NCBI RefSeq assembly: GCF_011302055.1 | Contig: NZ_CP049871.1 | Span: 1,570,501-1,634,500, forward strand | Length of the DNA: 64,000 nt | Origin: Sphingomonas sinipercae | GTDB lineage: Bacteria; Pseudomonadota; Alphaproteobacteria; Sphingomonadales; Sphingomonadaceae | Direction: 5' to 3' | Part shown: positions 35,166-44,041 of the stretch, piece after piece | Position numbering within the stretch: position 1 is the stretch's first letter | Layout: each line of letters opens with the position of its first letter | The notes under the pieces: generated by a model | Told to the model about the DNA's origin: nothing | What the model saw: only the letters and a program-made list of their open reading frames with translations | The model's database searches: none | Translations under genes and position numbers: made by a program

Positions 35166-36434
35166 ATGAACGCCCCATTCCAGGCGCGCGCGGGACTCCG
35201 CGATCCGTTCACCGCCTTTGTCTGCGACGATGCCACGGCCGATATGCTGCGGCCGATCGCCGTGGAGCATGGCTGGAGCCCGGAGAAAGTGAACAAGGGC
35301 GGACTGCGCAACGCGGTGCAGTCGCTGTCGGTGTCGGCAAGCCCGAACATCCTGTTCGTCGACCTTTCGGAATCGGCCGATCCGCTGAACGACATCAACG
35401 CCCTTGCCGAGGTTTGCGAACCGGGCACGATCGTGATGGCCGCCGGGCAAGTGAACGACGTTCGCCTGTATCGCGACCTGCTTTCGAGCGGCATCCACGA
35501 TTATCTGCTGAAGCCGTTCACGGTCGACCAGCTGCGCGACAGCTTCGCTCATGCCCAGTCGATCCTGTCCGGACCGCGCGGGGATTCGCAGGTTGAAAAG
35601 CCGCACGTGATGGCCGCGGTCATCGGCGTGCGCGGCGGGGTCGGCGCGTCCGGCCTGGCGACGTCGCTGGCCTGGCTGCTGGGTGAGCGCGCACAGCGTT
35701 CGACCGCACTGCTCGACCTCGACGTCCACTTCGGCACCGGCGCCCTGTCGCTCGACCTGGAACCGGGCCGCGGCCTGACCGACGCGATCGAGAATCCAAG
35801 CCGCATCGATGGACTGTTCATCGAGCGCGCAATGGTCCGGGCCAACGAGCGGTTGTCGGTGTTGTCGGCGGAAGCGCCGATCCACCAGCCGCTGCTGACC
35901 GACGGAAGCGCCTTCTTCCAGTTGCAGGAAGAAATGCGCAACGCCTTCGAGGCTACCGTCCTCGACCTGCCGCGCCACATGCTGATCGCACACCCGCATC
36001 TGGTCCATGACCCGCACGTTGCGGTCGTCGTCGCCGAACTGACTTTGGCCGCGACGCGCGATGCAATCCGCATCCTCGCCTGGCTGAAGTCGAATGCGCC
36101 GCAGACCAAGGTCATCGTGGTTGCCAACCGCGTCCCCAACGGCGGCGCGCTGGAAATCAGCCGCAAGGACTTCGAGCAGTCAATCGAGCGGCCGGTAGAC
36201 ATCGTCTTCCCGTTCGACAGTAAGCTGGCCGCGCAATCCGCCAAGCTTGGCAAGCCGGTCGCTGAGATCGCGACGGGCAAGCTGGCGGCGCCGTACAACC
36301 AGTTGCTGAAGATGGTCCTGAGCCACGCCAGCGATGAAGGCGTGCAGGCGGCCGAAAGCGGCGAGTCCGGCGGCAAGGGTTTGGTGACGAACCTGAAGCA
36401 GATGTTGAGCAAGCCGAAAGCCAAGGCGGCTTAA
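35166..36434 (+). CDS. cpaE: Pilus localisation ATPase CpaE/TadZ
   Basis: 422 residues. A receiver-like N-terminal half (residues ~15-125, with GIHDYLLKPFTVDQLRDSF) precedes a ParA/MinD-type ATPase domain starting at VMAAVIGVRGGVGASGLAT. The P-loop lacks the classical Lys-Thr ending, a known divergence in CpaE proteins. The partner CpaF ATPase gene, expected next, is absent; tadB follows after 51 bases. Confidence 0.94.
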   Translation: MNAPFQARAGLRDPFTAFVCDDATADMLRPIAVEHGWSPEKVNKGGLRNAVQSLSVSASPNILFVDLSESADPLNDINALAEVCEPGTIVMAAGQVNDVRLYRDLLSSGIHDYLLKPFTVDQLRDSFAHAQSILSGPRGDSQVEKPHVMAAVIGVRGGVGASGLATSLAWLLGERAQRSTALLDLDVHFGTGALSLDLEPGRGLTDAIENPSRIDGLFIERAMVRANERLSVLSAEAPIHQPLLTDGSAFFQLQEEMRNAFEATVLDLPRHMLIAHPHLVHDPHVAVVVAELTLAATRDAIRILAWLKSNAPQTKVIVVANRVPNGGALEISRKDFEQSIERPVDIVFPFDSKLAAQSAKLGKPVAEIATGKLAAPYNQLLKMVLSHASDEGVQAAESGESGGKGLVTNLKQMLSKPKAKAA

Positions 36435-36485
36435 GCACGCCGTGCAGCGTCACTTGCACAGGTTCAGGGGAACGGGGCAGCACCA

Positions 36486-37454
36486 ATGATGTTCATCGCG
36501 ATCCTTGCGATCGGAGCCGTCGGCGCGCTGCTGCTGCTCTACAACGCCTTCAGCGGTCCGTCGGCCTCCAAGGCCATCAAGCGGCGCATGGAGCTGGTGA
36601 AGGAGCGGCACGCGGAAGGCGTCGCCGCTTCGGCGCAGGCGCAGATCCGCAAGCTGATGGCGGCCCGCGCCAGCCGCATCGACGGCTGGGCCAGCACGAT
36701 CATCCCCAAGCCCGCCTTGCTCCGCAAGCGGCTGGAGATGACCGGCAAGAACATCTCGCTCGGTAAATATGCGATGATCGGCGGCGGCATCCTGCTGGTC
36801 GTCATGGTGGTGCTGATGCTGCGCGGCGCGCCGCTTCTGCTGTCCATCTTCGCCGGCCTGTTCTTCGGCATCGGCGGACCGCACTTCATCATCGGCAAGA
36901 TGATCACCCGGCGGGTCAACAAGTTCAATTCCAACTTCCCCGACGCCATCGAACTGATGGTCCGTGGCCTTCGTTCGGGCCTTCCGATCAGCGAGACGAT
37001 CGGCATCGTCGCGACCGAGGTCCAGGGCCCGGTCGGCGTCGAATTCCGGATGGTCGCCGACAAGATGAAGCTCGGCAAGACGATGGAAGCATCGCTCCAG
37101 GACACGGCGGACCGGCTTGGGACGCCCGAATTCCAGTTCTTCGTCATCACCCTGGCGATCCAGCGGGAAACCGGCGGCAACCTGGCGGAAACGCTGTCCA
37201 ACCTGGCCGACGTGCTGCGCAAGCGCGGGCAGATGAAGCTCAAGATCCGCGCGATGAGCTCGGAATCGAAGGCCTCCGCCTACATCGTCGGTTCGCTGCC
37301 GTTCGTGGTCTTCACGCTCGTGACGATGATCAACCCCGAATATATGGGCGGCTTCTTCGTCGACGAACGGCTGATGGTCGCGGGCATGGGCGGCCTGGTG
37401 TGGATGGGCATTGGCGTGTTCATCATGGCCAAGATGGTCAACTTCGAGATCTAA
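36486..37454 (+). CDS. tadB: Pilus inner-membrane platform protein TadB
   Basis: 322 residues, normal for TadB. N-terminal membrane segment, two further hydrophobic stretches near 95-130, and a T2SSF domain with FNSNFPDAIELMVRGLRSGL and ALAIQRETGGNLAETLSNL-like residues (TLAIQRETGGNL). C-terminal membrane segments complete the platform topology. It pairs with TadC to anchor the extrusion motor. Confidence 0.95.
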   Translation: MMFIAILAIGAVGALLLLYNAFSGPSASKAIKRRMELVKERHAEGVAASAQAQIRKLMAARASRIDGWASTIIPKPALLRKRLEMTGKNISLGKYAMIGGGILLVVMVVLMLRGAPLLLSIFAGLFFGIGGPHFIIGKMITRRVNKFNSNFPDAIELMVRGLRSGLPISETIGIVATEVQGPVGVEFRMVADKMKLGKTMEASLQDTADRLGTPEFQFFVITLAIQRETGGNLAETLSNLADVLRKRGQMKLKIRAMSSESKASAYIVGSLPFVVFTLVTMINPEYMGGFFVDERLMVAGMGGLVWMGIGVFIMAKMVNFEI

Positions 37455-37470
37455 GGGGCGAAAGACGGAT

Positions 37471-38460
37471 ATGCAGGCCTCCGGCCCCACTCTTCTCGGC
37501 TTCGACGTCATCCTGGTAGCGACGCTGCTGAGCGGCGTCGCGTGCCTCGCGGTGATGCTCGCAATCTATGCGGCGACGACGGTCAAGGACCCGATGGCGC
37601 GCCGCGTGAAGGCGCTGAACGACCGGCGCGAGCAGCTCAAGGCCGGCATCGTCGCGTCGACCAACAAGCGGAAGAAACTCAACCACCGCAACGAAGCGGC
37701 GGACCGGGTGCGCTCGATCCTGAGCAGTTTCAAGATGCTCCAGGACGACCAGATCCAGAAGACGCAGCAGCGGCTGATGCAGGCCGGTATCCGCACCAAG
37801 GACCTGGCGTTCTTCATCATCTTCGCCCGCTTCGTGCTGCCGGTCGTGCTCGGCCTGACCGCGGTGGTCCTGATCTACCTCGTCCAATATTGGCCGGAAT
37901 GGGGCTGGTTCCGCAAATATGCGACCGTCGCCGCCGTCCTTGTCGGTTCGTACAAGGCGCCGGACGTGTGGCTGAAAAACAAGGTCACCAAGCGCAGCCA
38001 TGCCGTTCGCAAGGGCCTTCCCGACGCGCTCGACCTGCTGGTCATCTGCGCCGAGGCGGGCCTGACCGTCGACGCCGCGTTCGGCCGCGTCTCGCGCGAG
38101 CTGGGCAAGGCCTATCCGGAGCTGGGCGACGAATTCGGGCTGACCGCGATCGAGCTGGGCTTCCTCAACGAGCGTCGCCAGGCGTTCGAGAACCTGGCCA
38201 ACCGGGTTGACCTGGAAGCGGTTCGCGGTGTCGTCACGACCATGATCCAGACCGAGAAGTACGGCACCCCGCTCGCTTCCGCGCTGCGCGTTCTGTCGGC
38301 CGAATTCCGCAACGAGCGCATGATGCGCGCCGAGGAAAAGGCCGCGCGCCTGCCGGCGATCATGACAGTGCCGCTGATCCTGTTCATCCTGCCGACGCTG
38401 TTCGTCGTCATCCTCGGACCGGCGGCCTGCTCGATTAGCGACAACCTCATCAACAGGTAG
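37471..38460 (+). CDS. tadC: Pilus inner-membrane platform protein TadC
   Basis: 329 residues from ATG 37471. T2SSF domain: GLPDALDLLVICAEAGLTVD and MIQTEKYGTPLASALRVLS. Hydrophobic segments at the N-terminus, near 110-150 and at the C-terminus (IMTVPLILFILPTLFVVILG). The second platform protein beside TadB. Sixteen bases separate the two genes. Confidence 0.95.
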   Translation: MQASGPTLLGFDVILVATLLSGVACLAVMLAIYAATTVKDPMARRVKALNDRREQLKAGIVASTNKRKKLNHRNEAADRVRSILSSFKMLQDDQIQKTQQRLMQAGIRTKDLAFFIIFARFVLPVVLGLTAVVLIYLVQYWPEWGWFRKYATVAAVLVGSYKAPDVWLKNKVTKRSHAVRKGLPDALDLLVICAEAGLTVDAAFGRVSRELGKAYPELGDEFGLTAIELGFLNERRQAFENLANRVDLEAVRGVVTTMIQTEKYGTPLASALRVLSAEFRNERMMRAEEKAARLPAIMTVPLILFILPTLFVVILGPAACSISDNLINR

Positions 38461-38533
38461 GTTGCGCGCCCGGAACGGATTGGCCGCTGCTGCGCTTAAG
38501 TCCCCAAGCCTTCAACCAAGGGGAATAAGACAG

Positions 38534-38857
38534 ATGGTTGCCTTCACATCCGACCAGTGGGTGATCCTGGCGCTCGTGTTCGTGCTCGGCCTTCTGGTCG
38601 GCGCCTTCCTGTTCGCCGGCGGCGGCCGCAAGTGGAAGACCCGCTATCGCGAAGAAACGCGGCGGCGCGAGGAGCTTGAAAAAGAACATCGCGACCGCGA
38701 GGCGCATTGGAGCGAGCGCGAAAAGGATTGGCGTGAGCGCGACACCCTGCGCGGCGCAGCCATCCGTGACCGCGACGTCACGACGTCGAGCGACATTGAC
38801 GGCGACGGCGTGCGCGACAGCGTCGATCGGCGCCCGACTGACGACCGCCGGGCCTAG
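38534..38857 (+). CDS. Single-span membrane protein with charged coiled-coil tail
   Basis: 107 residues from ATG 38534, shortly after an AAGGGGAA element. One hydrophobic stretch (WVILALVFVLGLLVGAFLFA) is followed by a strongly charged helical region (YREETRRREELEKEHRDREA). The C-terminus ends in an acidic, Arg-rich DGDGVRDSVDRRP. No family known. It follows tadC on the same strand after 73 bases, so it may be transcribed with the pilus genes. Convergent with glyS (4-base overlap). Confidence 0.7.
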   Translation: MVAFTSDQWVILALVFVLGLLVGAFLFAGGGRKWKTRYREETRRREELEKEHRDREAHWSEREKDWRERDTLRGAAIRDRDVTTSSDIDGDGVRDSVDRRPTDDRRA

Positions 38858-40917
38858 CCTTCGATCTTCGAGAAATCCGCGACGCGGTTCACTGCGTCGC
38901 GGAAGCGCATCAGCAGGTTGAGCCGACGCGCGCGCACGGCAGCATCGTCGGCATTCACCGTCACCTTGTCGAAGAAGGCGTCGATCGGCGCACGCAGGGA
39001 TGAGAGCGCATCCATGGCGGCGGTGAAGTCTTCCGCGTCGATTGCGGTGATCGCGCGCAGCTCGGCGCCTTCAAGAGCGGCGGCGAGCGCACTTTCCTCC
39101 GCCGGCATTTCACCGTTGCCCCTGACTTGATCCGGGGTCCAGCTGCCCTCTTCCTTCTTCAGGATGTTCGCTGCGCGCTTGTAACCGGCGAGCAGGTTCG
39201 CGCCGTTCTCCGTCTCAACGAACGCCTGCAGCGCCTTCACCCGCGCCAGCAGCCGCACCAAGTCATCCTCGCCGCCAAGCGCAAACACCGCGTCGATCAG
39301 GTCGTGCCGAACCCCCGCCTCGCGCTGCTGCACCTTCAGCCGGTCGGCGAAGAAAGCCATGATCTCGTCGGCATTGCGGTCGAGACGGTGGATTGCTTCG
39401 TCGCCGCTGGCCGCCGCGCGATTTGCGAGAGTACCCCTGACGGCCTGCCGAAGGTTTAGCCGCAAGCCGGCGTCCACGATCATCTCGATCGAGCCGATCG
39501 CAGCCCGGCGAAGCGCGAACGGGTCTTTCGATCCAGTCGGCTTCAATTCGACGCTGAAAAACGCACAGATCGTGTCCAGCTTGTCGGCCAGGGCAAGCGC
39601 GGCGGACAGCGGGTCGCGCGGATTGCCATAGTGATCGCGCACCGCGTTCGCGACCGCATCCGCCTCGCCCTGCGCGCGCGCCAAATAGCCGCCGATCACG
39701 CCCTGCAATTCCGGAAACTCGCCGACCATGCCGGTAACGAGGTCCGCCTTCGCGAGCAGCGCGGCGCGTTCGACCTGGTCCGCGTCGGCGTCGATGACTC
39801 CGCTGTCGACCAGCCAGCGGGCCAGCTTCGCGACCCGCTCGACCTTGTCGGCGATGGTGCCGAGCTTTTCATGGAAAATGATTCCGGAAAGCTTCTTCGC
39901 TTGCTCCTCCAGCGGCACCTTCAGGTCCTGTTCCCAGAAGAACCGAGCGTCGGACAGGCGCGCGGCGAGGACGCGCTTGTTGCCTTCGACGATCGCGGCG
40001 CCGCCGTCGGTCGCGTCGATATTCGCGGTGCAGACGAACGCCGGGGCCAGTTCGCCGCCGGCGTCGGTGCAAGCGAAATACTTCTGGTTCGCGCGCATGG
40101 TCAGCACGATCACCTCGCGCGGCACGTCGAGATATTCGGGATCGAACCGGCCGAGCAAAGGCACCGGCCATTCGGTCAGGCCCGCGTTCTCGACGACCAG
40201 CCCCTCATCTTCGACGATGGCCAATCCCGCTTCGGAAGCGGCCCGCGCAGCCCCGTCGCGGACTATCCGTTCACGCTCCGCCTGGTCGACGATGACGTGG
40301 CAGGCGCGCAGCTTTTCAACGTAATCCCCTGCGCCGCCGATGGTGATCGGGCCGGGGCAGTGGAAGCGGTGGCCGAACGTCGTCGCGCCGCATTCGACGC
40401 CGTCGAGGGCGACCGGAACGATATCTTCGCCAAGGATGGCGACGACGCCGTGCAACGGCCGCACCCAGCGCAGCGAAGCCGTGCTGGCCGACGCTTCCCC
40501 CCAGCGCATCGACTTGGGCCAGGGGAAGTTGCCGACGATGCGCTCGATCATCCCGCCGAGCAGTTCCGCCGTGCCCTGCCCTGCCGTCTCGACCACCGCG
40601 AAATAGACGCCGTCGCGGTCCTCAAGTTGCTCGCGCGCCAGGCCAGTCTTGCGCAGGAACCCCTCGAGCGCCTGCGGCGGCGCCGAGGTGCGGGGACCCT
40701 TAAGCTCCTCGCGGCGGTCCTCCGTCTGCAACGGCAGGTCGCGCGCGATCAGCGCCAGCCGCCGCGGCGTCGAATAGGACTCGATGGCGCCGCTCTTCAG
40801 CCCAGCCTTGCCGAGTTCTTCGACGAACAGCCGCTCCAAGTCACGGCGCGCGCCCGCCTGCATCCGCGCCGGGATTTCCTCGCACCGAAGCTCCAGCAGG
40901 AAGTCAGCCGCGCTCAA
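38854..40917 (-). CDS. glyS: Glycyl-tRNA synthetase beta subunit
   Basis: 687 residues from TTG 40917, which overlaps the glyQ stop as TTGA. ATG at 40944 in the same frame would overlap glyQ by 31 bases. The N-terminus [18 protein letters not shown] matches Gly[16 protein letters not shown] and [18 protein letters not shown] are further signatures. C-terminal DALR-like anticodon-binding domain. With GlyQ it forms the alpha2beta2 enzyme charging tRNA-Gly. Confidence 0.96.
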   Translation of the reverse strand: MSAADFLLELRCEEIPARMQAGARRDLERLFVEELGKAGLKSGAIESYSTPRRLALIARDLPLQTEDRREELKGPRTSAPPQALEGFLRKTGLAREQLEDRDGVYFAVVETAGQGTAELLGGMIERIVGNFPWPKSMRWGEASASTASLRWVRPLHGVVAILGEDIVPVALDGVECGATTFGHRFHCPGPITIGGAGDYVEKLRACHVIVDQAERERIVRDGAARAASEAGLAIVEDEGLVVENAGLTEWPVPLLGRFDPEYLDVPREVIVLTMRANQKYFACTDAGGELAPAFVCTANIDATDGGAAIVEGNKRVLAARLSDARFFWEQDLKVPLEEQAKKLSGIIFHEKLGTIADKVERVAKLARWLVDSGVIDADADQVERAALLAKADLVTGMVGEFPELQGVIGGYLARAQGEADAVANAVRDHYGNPRDPLSAALALADKLDTICAFFSVELKPTGSKDPFALRRAAIGSIEMIVDAGLRLNLRQAVRGTLANRAAASGDEAIHRLDRNADEIMAFFADRLKVQQREAGVRHDLIDAVFALGGEDDLVRLLARVKALQAFVETENGANLLAGYKRAANILKKEEGSWTPDQVRGNGEMPAEESALAAALEGAELRAITAIDAEDFTAAMDALSSLRAPIDAFFDKVTVNADDAAVRARRLNLLMRFRDAVNRVADFSKIEG

Positions 40918-41771
40918 GCTACCCACCCGTTCTTGTCCATCCACGCGGCGCAGGCGCCCTTGGCGAGGTCGCGGACCCGGCCAATGTAGGCCTGGCGCTC
41001 CGCGACCGAGATCACGCCGCGCGCCTGCAACGTATTGAAGATGTGGCTGGCCTTGATCGCCTGCTCATAGGCCGGGATCGGCAGCGCGTTGCCCAGGCAC
41101 AGCTCGCATTCCGCGACGGCTTTCCTGAACCCTTCGAACAAAGTGTCGGTGTTGGCGACTTCGAAATTATATTTCGACGCTTCGCGTTCGTTTTCCTTGA
41201 ACACGTCGCCGTAGGACGTGGTCTCGTTGAACTTCAGGTTGAAGACGTTGTCGACGCCCTGGATGTACATCGCCAAGCGCTCGAGCCCGTAGGTCAGCTC
41301 ACCCGAGACGGGCTTGCAGTCGAAGCCGCCAACCTGCTGGAAATACGTGAACTGGGTCACTTCCATGCCGTCGCACCACACTTCCCAGCCGAGGCCCCAG
41401 GCGCCGAGCGTCGGGCTTTCCCAATCGTCCTCGACGAAGCGGATGTCGTGCTTGAGCGGGTCGATCCCGATCGCCGACAGGCTGCCCAAGTACAGTTCCT
41501 GCAGGTTCGGCGGGCTCGGCTTCAGAACCACCTGATACTGGTAATAATGGCCCAGGCGGTTCGGGTTCTCGCCATAGCGGCCGTCGGTCGGCCGCCGGCA
41601 CGGCTGCACGAAAGCCGCGCGCCAATGGTCCGGGCCGAGCGCGCGCAGGACCGTCGCCGGGTGGAACGTCCCCGCCCCCATTTCCAGGTCGTAGGGCTGC
41701 AGGAGCACGCACCCCTGCTCGCTCCAATAGCGATGCAGCGTCAGAATCAGGTCCTGAAAGGTCAGTGACAA
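40914..41771 (-). CDS. glyQ: Glycyl-tRNA synthetase alpha subunit
   Basis: 285 residues from TTG 41771. The chain begins [19 protein letters not shown] and continues with the class II core: [47 protein letters not shown] and [14 protein letters not shown]. About 285-300 residues is normal. No ATG lies in frame near the conserved N-terminus. Divergent from the TraB/GumN gene. Confidence 0.97.
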   Translation of the reverse strand: MSLTFQDLILTLHRYWSEQGCVLLQPYDLEMGAGTFHPATVLRALGPDHWRAAFVQPCRRPTDGRYGENPNRLGHYYQYQVVLKPSPPNLQELYLGSLSAIGIDPLKHDIRFVEDDWESPTLGAWGLGWEVWCDGMEVTQFTYFQQVGGFDCKPVSGELTYGLERLAMYIQGVDNVFNLKFNETTSYGDVFKENEREASKYNFEVANTDTLFEGFRKAVAECELCLGNALPIPAYEQAIKASHIFNTLQARGVISVAERQAYIGRVRDLAKGACAAWMDKNGWVA

Positions 41772-41891
41772 GAAGGCGCCCCGGTCTCGTGCTGAGTGAA
41801 CGTCGTGGCTTTGGCGGATGCGAAAGCGGCGGGCAAGTGGACGTTCAGCGCGCAGCCCCTACATCAGCTCCAACTCCGCGAAAGGTCACCA

Positions 41892-42797
41892 ATGTTCCTG
41901 AAGTATCTGCGCCGCGCCGCCGCCCTGCTTGCAGTCCCGGCCCTCGCCTTCGGGCCGGTTGCCGGAAAGGCCGAAGCAAAGACCGCCGAAGCGCGCCCGG
42001 CGCTGTGGCAAGTGTCCGATCCCGACACGAAGATTTACCTGTTCGGGACGATCCACCTGCTGCCCAAGGAGTTCCGCTGGGAAACGCCGCGCCTGCGCAA
42101 AGCGATCGCGGAATCGGATACGTTGGTGGTGGAGACTATCATAGATCCCAAAAACCCCGCCGAACTGGCGAGGGAGCTGGTGCGGCTGGGCTATGCCGAC
42201 GGGCTACCGCCGCTGGCGAGCCGGATCGACCCGGCGAAACGGGCGATGCTGGAGGCGACGATCGTCAAGAGCGGGATTCCCCGCCCGGCGTTCGACCGGA
42301 TGAAGACCTGGGCCGCCGCATTCTCGCTGCTCGGCACGCAATTCAAGGAGCTTGGCCTGCACGGAGATGCCGGAGTCGAACAGACGTTGCGCGACGCCTT
42401 CGCGGCAGCGGGCAAGCCGATCGGCCAGCTGGAGACGAACGGCGAGCAGCTCGGCTTCTTCAACGACCTGCCGGAGCCGGCGCAGCGCGCGCTGCTCGAA
42501 GGTGCGATCGATTCGCCCGAGCTTGCCGGCAAGCAGTTCGACATCATGCTTCGCGCCTGGGCCCGCGGCGACGTCGAAGCGGTCGGCAAGTCGTTCAATG
42601 CAGACCTTGGGTCGTCGCCCGGGCTGATCGAAGTGCTCGCCAAGCGCCGCAATGCGAACTGGAGCCGGTGGATCGAAAAGCGGCTTGCCGCGCCGGGGAC
42701 GGTGCTCGTCGCAGTCGGCGCTGGCCATCTCGCCGGCCCGGATTCGGTGCAGACGATGCTCTCGCGGGGGGGCTATCGGATAAAGCGGGTCCAGTAA
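41892..42797 (+). CDS. TraB/GumN family secreted protein (copy 1)
   Basis: 301 residues from ATG 41892. Signal peptide at residues ~1-25. TraB/GumN (PF01963) features: DTKIYLFGTIHLLPKEF near the N-terminus and VAVGAGHLAGPDSVQTML near the C-terminus. The GTIH and GAGH histidines are candidate metal ligands, as in the family, which includes putative metalloproteases. Substrate unknown. A paralogue lies 1.2 kb downstream beyond the XRE cassette. Confidence 0.88.
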   Translation: MFLKYLRRAAALLAVPALAFGPVAGKAEAKTAEARPALWQVSDPDTKIYLFGTIHLLPKEFRWETPRLRKAIAESDTLVVETIIDPKNPAELARELVRLGYADGLPPLASRIDPAKRAMLEATIVKSGIPRPAFDRMKTWAAAFSLLGTQFKELGLHGDAGVEQTLRDAFAAAGKPIGQLETNGEQLGFFNDLPEPAQRALLEGAIDSPELAGKQFDIMLRAWARGDVEAVGKSFNADLGSSPGLIEVLAKRRNANWSRWIEKRLAAPGTVLVAVGAGHLAGPDSVQTMLSRGGYRIKRVQ

Positions 42798-42847
42798 GCC
42801 GTCGGACTGCTCCCAAGGCCGGCTGAAAGTCAGCTCATGATGTCTTT

Positions 42848-42926
42848 TTGTCATGGCTGCATGATTTTTTGTCAGGCTCGCTTGACATGGTCATCCTTCG
42901 CTGACAAATAGTCATGGACACCTGAC
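42848..42926 (+). promoter_or_regulatory. Promoter with clustered TGACA/TGTCA half-sites
   Basis: A sigma70-type -35 TTGACA (42882-42887) is separated by 17 bases from -10-like CAAATA (42905-42910). Around it TGTCA/TGACA occurs at least five times (near 42849, 42870, 42883, 42902, 42923), including the inverted pair TGTCA-N8-TGACA at 42870-42887 overlapping the -35. An operator for the XRE repressor downstream is a natural inference. Located 53 bases before the 46-codon ORF. Confidence 0.6.
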
Positions 42927-42962
42927 ATCGAGTCGGGTGAAAGCCAAGGGTGGGATGACGAA

Positions 42963-43103
42963 ATGTTACAGGAAATCAGGACTGCAAAGATGGTCGCGGC
43001 GCTGTTCGCGTCGCTGCTTGTGAGTTCGGCCGCAATCTCGGCCGCGGTGGGGCCGGCGTCCCCGCTGATCGGCGACGGCATCGGCGCTCCGGCCAAGGCT
43101 TGA
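42963..43103 (+). CDS. 46-residue peptide with signal-like segment
   Basis: From ATG 42963 with AAGGGTGGG about 9 bases upstream. Basic start MLQEIRTAKM, then hydrophobic MVAALFASLLVSSAAISAAV, then a short polar/Gly-Pro tail (GPASPLIGDGIGAPAKA). If the hydrophobic part is a cleavable signal, only about 15-20 residues are exported; alternatively it is a membrane peptide. It ends 4 bases before the XRE gene. Unrecognised. Confidence 0.6.
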   Translation: MLQEIRTAKMVAALFASLLVSSAAISAAVGPASPLIGDGIGAPAKA

Positions 43104-43107
43104 GGGG

Positions 43108-43314
43108 GTGAACAACCGCCTCCGCGTGCTGCGCGCCGAGCGTGGGTGGAGCCAGGCCGAACTGGGCGGCAGGCTGGGCGTCTCCCGCCAGGCAGTGAAC
43201 GCGATCGAGACTGGGAAGTACGATCCTTCGCTGCCGCTGGCCTTCAAGATCGCGCGCCTCTTTGAACTCAGTATCGAAACGATTTTCCATGACGAGGGTG
43301 AAGCCGATGGTTGA
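43108..43314 (+). CDS. XRE-family transcriptional regulator
   Basis: 68 residues from GTG 43108, which follows a GAGGGG run directly. It is almost only a helix-turn-helix: LRVLRAERGWSQAELGGRLG, then VSRQAVNAIETGKYDPSLPL. Small XRE proteins of this kind (YozG/HipB-like) commonly autoregulate and pair with a membrane protein. The downstream gene overlaps its end. The TGACA cluster upstream is a plausible operator. Confidence 0.92.
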   Translation: MNNRLRVLRAERGWSQAELGGRLGVSRQAVNAIETGKYDPSLPLAFKIARLFELSIETIFHDEGEADG

Positions 43315-43732
43315 GGACAAGATGGGCGTCGGCGAGCGCCGCGAAGCCATGACCCGCCGCAAGCAGGTTGGAATCATCGCCGCGCTTGCGGTCCCGGGGT
43401 TTCTCGCTGGCGTGTTCATCGGCCGGGGCGAAGCCAAGGCGTTGCTGGACGGCGCCGACGTCTGGTCGCCCGAACTCGCGATCGCGACGACCATTGTTTA
43501 CCTCGTCGCCATCATCGGCGCGAGTATATTGCTCCACAAGACGATGGATGAGGTGCAGACGCAGACCCAATATAAGGCCAGCGCCTTCGCGGGCACCGCG
43601 TTCATGGTGGTCTATCCAGTCTGGTTCCTGCTGTGGAAGGGCGGGTTTGTGATCGAGCCCATCCACTGGGTGATCTACATTCTCTTCGTCTTCACCTCGC
43701 TTGCCGCCAGCGCCTATTACCGGTTCCGCTGA
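43307..43732 (+). CDS. Four-span membrane protein partnered with XRE regulator
   Basis: 141 residues from ATG 43307, overlapping the XRE stop. After a polar start (MVEDKMGVGERREAMTRRKQ) it has about four hydrophobic segments: IIAALAVPGFLAGVFIG, AIATTIVYLVAIIGASILL, ASAFAGTAFMVVYPVWFLLW and VIYILFVFTSLAASAYY. No known domain is identified. The overlap implies co-translation with the regulator. An intrinsic terminator follows. Confidence 0.8.
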   Translation: MVEDKMGVGERREAMTRRKQVGIIAALAVPGFLAGVFIGRGEAKALLDGADVWSPELAIATTIVYLVAIIGASILLHKTMDEVQTQTQYKASAFAGTAFMVVYPVWFLLWKGGFVIEPIHWVIYILFVFTSLAASAYYRFR

Positions 43733-43781
43733 CAGTCGCGGCTAAATCCTGCTCGCGCGCAGGCCATCATCAGCGGGGGCG

Positions 43782-43816
43782 AAGCGCGCCGGAGACGGAC
43801 TTCCCGGCGCGCTTTG
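43782..43816 (+). terminator. Intrinsic terminator after the XRE cassette
   Basis: Stem AAGCGCGCCGG with CCGGCGCGCTT, loop of about 11 bases, ending in GCTTTGTTAT. The T-run is short, but the very GC-rich stem is strong. About 50 bases beyond the membrane-protein stop. Confidence 0.7.
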
Positions 43817-43820
43817 TTAT

Positions 43821-44041
43821 TGCGCCGCAACGAGAATTTTTCACTTTCGGCGAATAACGCTAGACATTTTTAAACCTGTCGGTGAGCATCCTCATCCACG
43901 GTATCGGGCGGGGGTCGCGAACCATCAGGTGATCGAGAAAGCGCGTTTCGCGCGACGGGTGAGCTTTGCCCGAAGCGCCCGTGGATGCTGGACGGATGCC
44001 GGATGCGCGCAGGTTTCCCGATGCATGGGGAACGCTTTGTA
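43821..44041. other. Non-coding gap before TraB/GumN copy 2
   Basis: Together with the terminator this makes a 309-base gap between coding regions. An AT-rich patch at about 43850-43880 (TTTTTCACTTTCGG, then ATTTTTAAACC) may hold the promoter. The rest shows no convincing short gene, repeat or structured RNA. Confidence 0.5.

Noticed and set aside
39631..40989. 452-codon frame antisense to glyS
   Set aside because: Shadow of glyS; no domain, low-complexity Arg/Ala/Asp composition.
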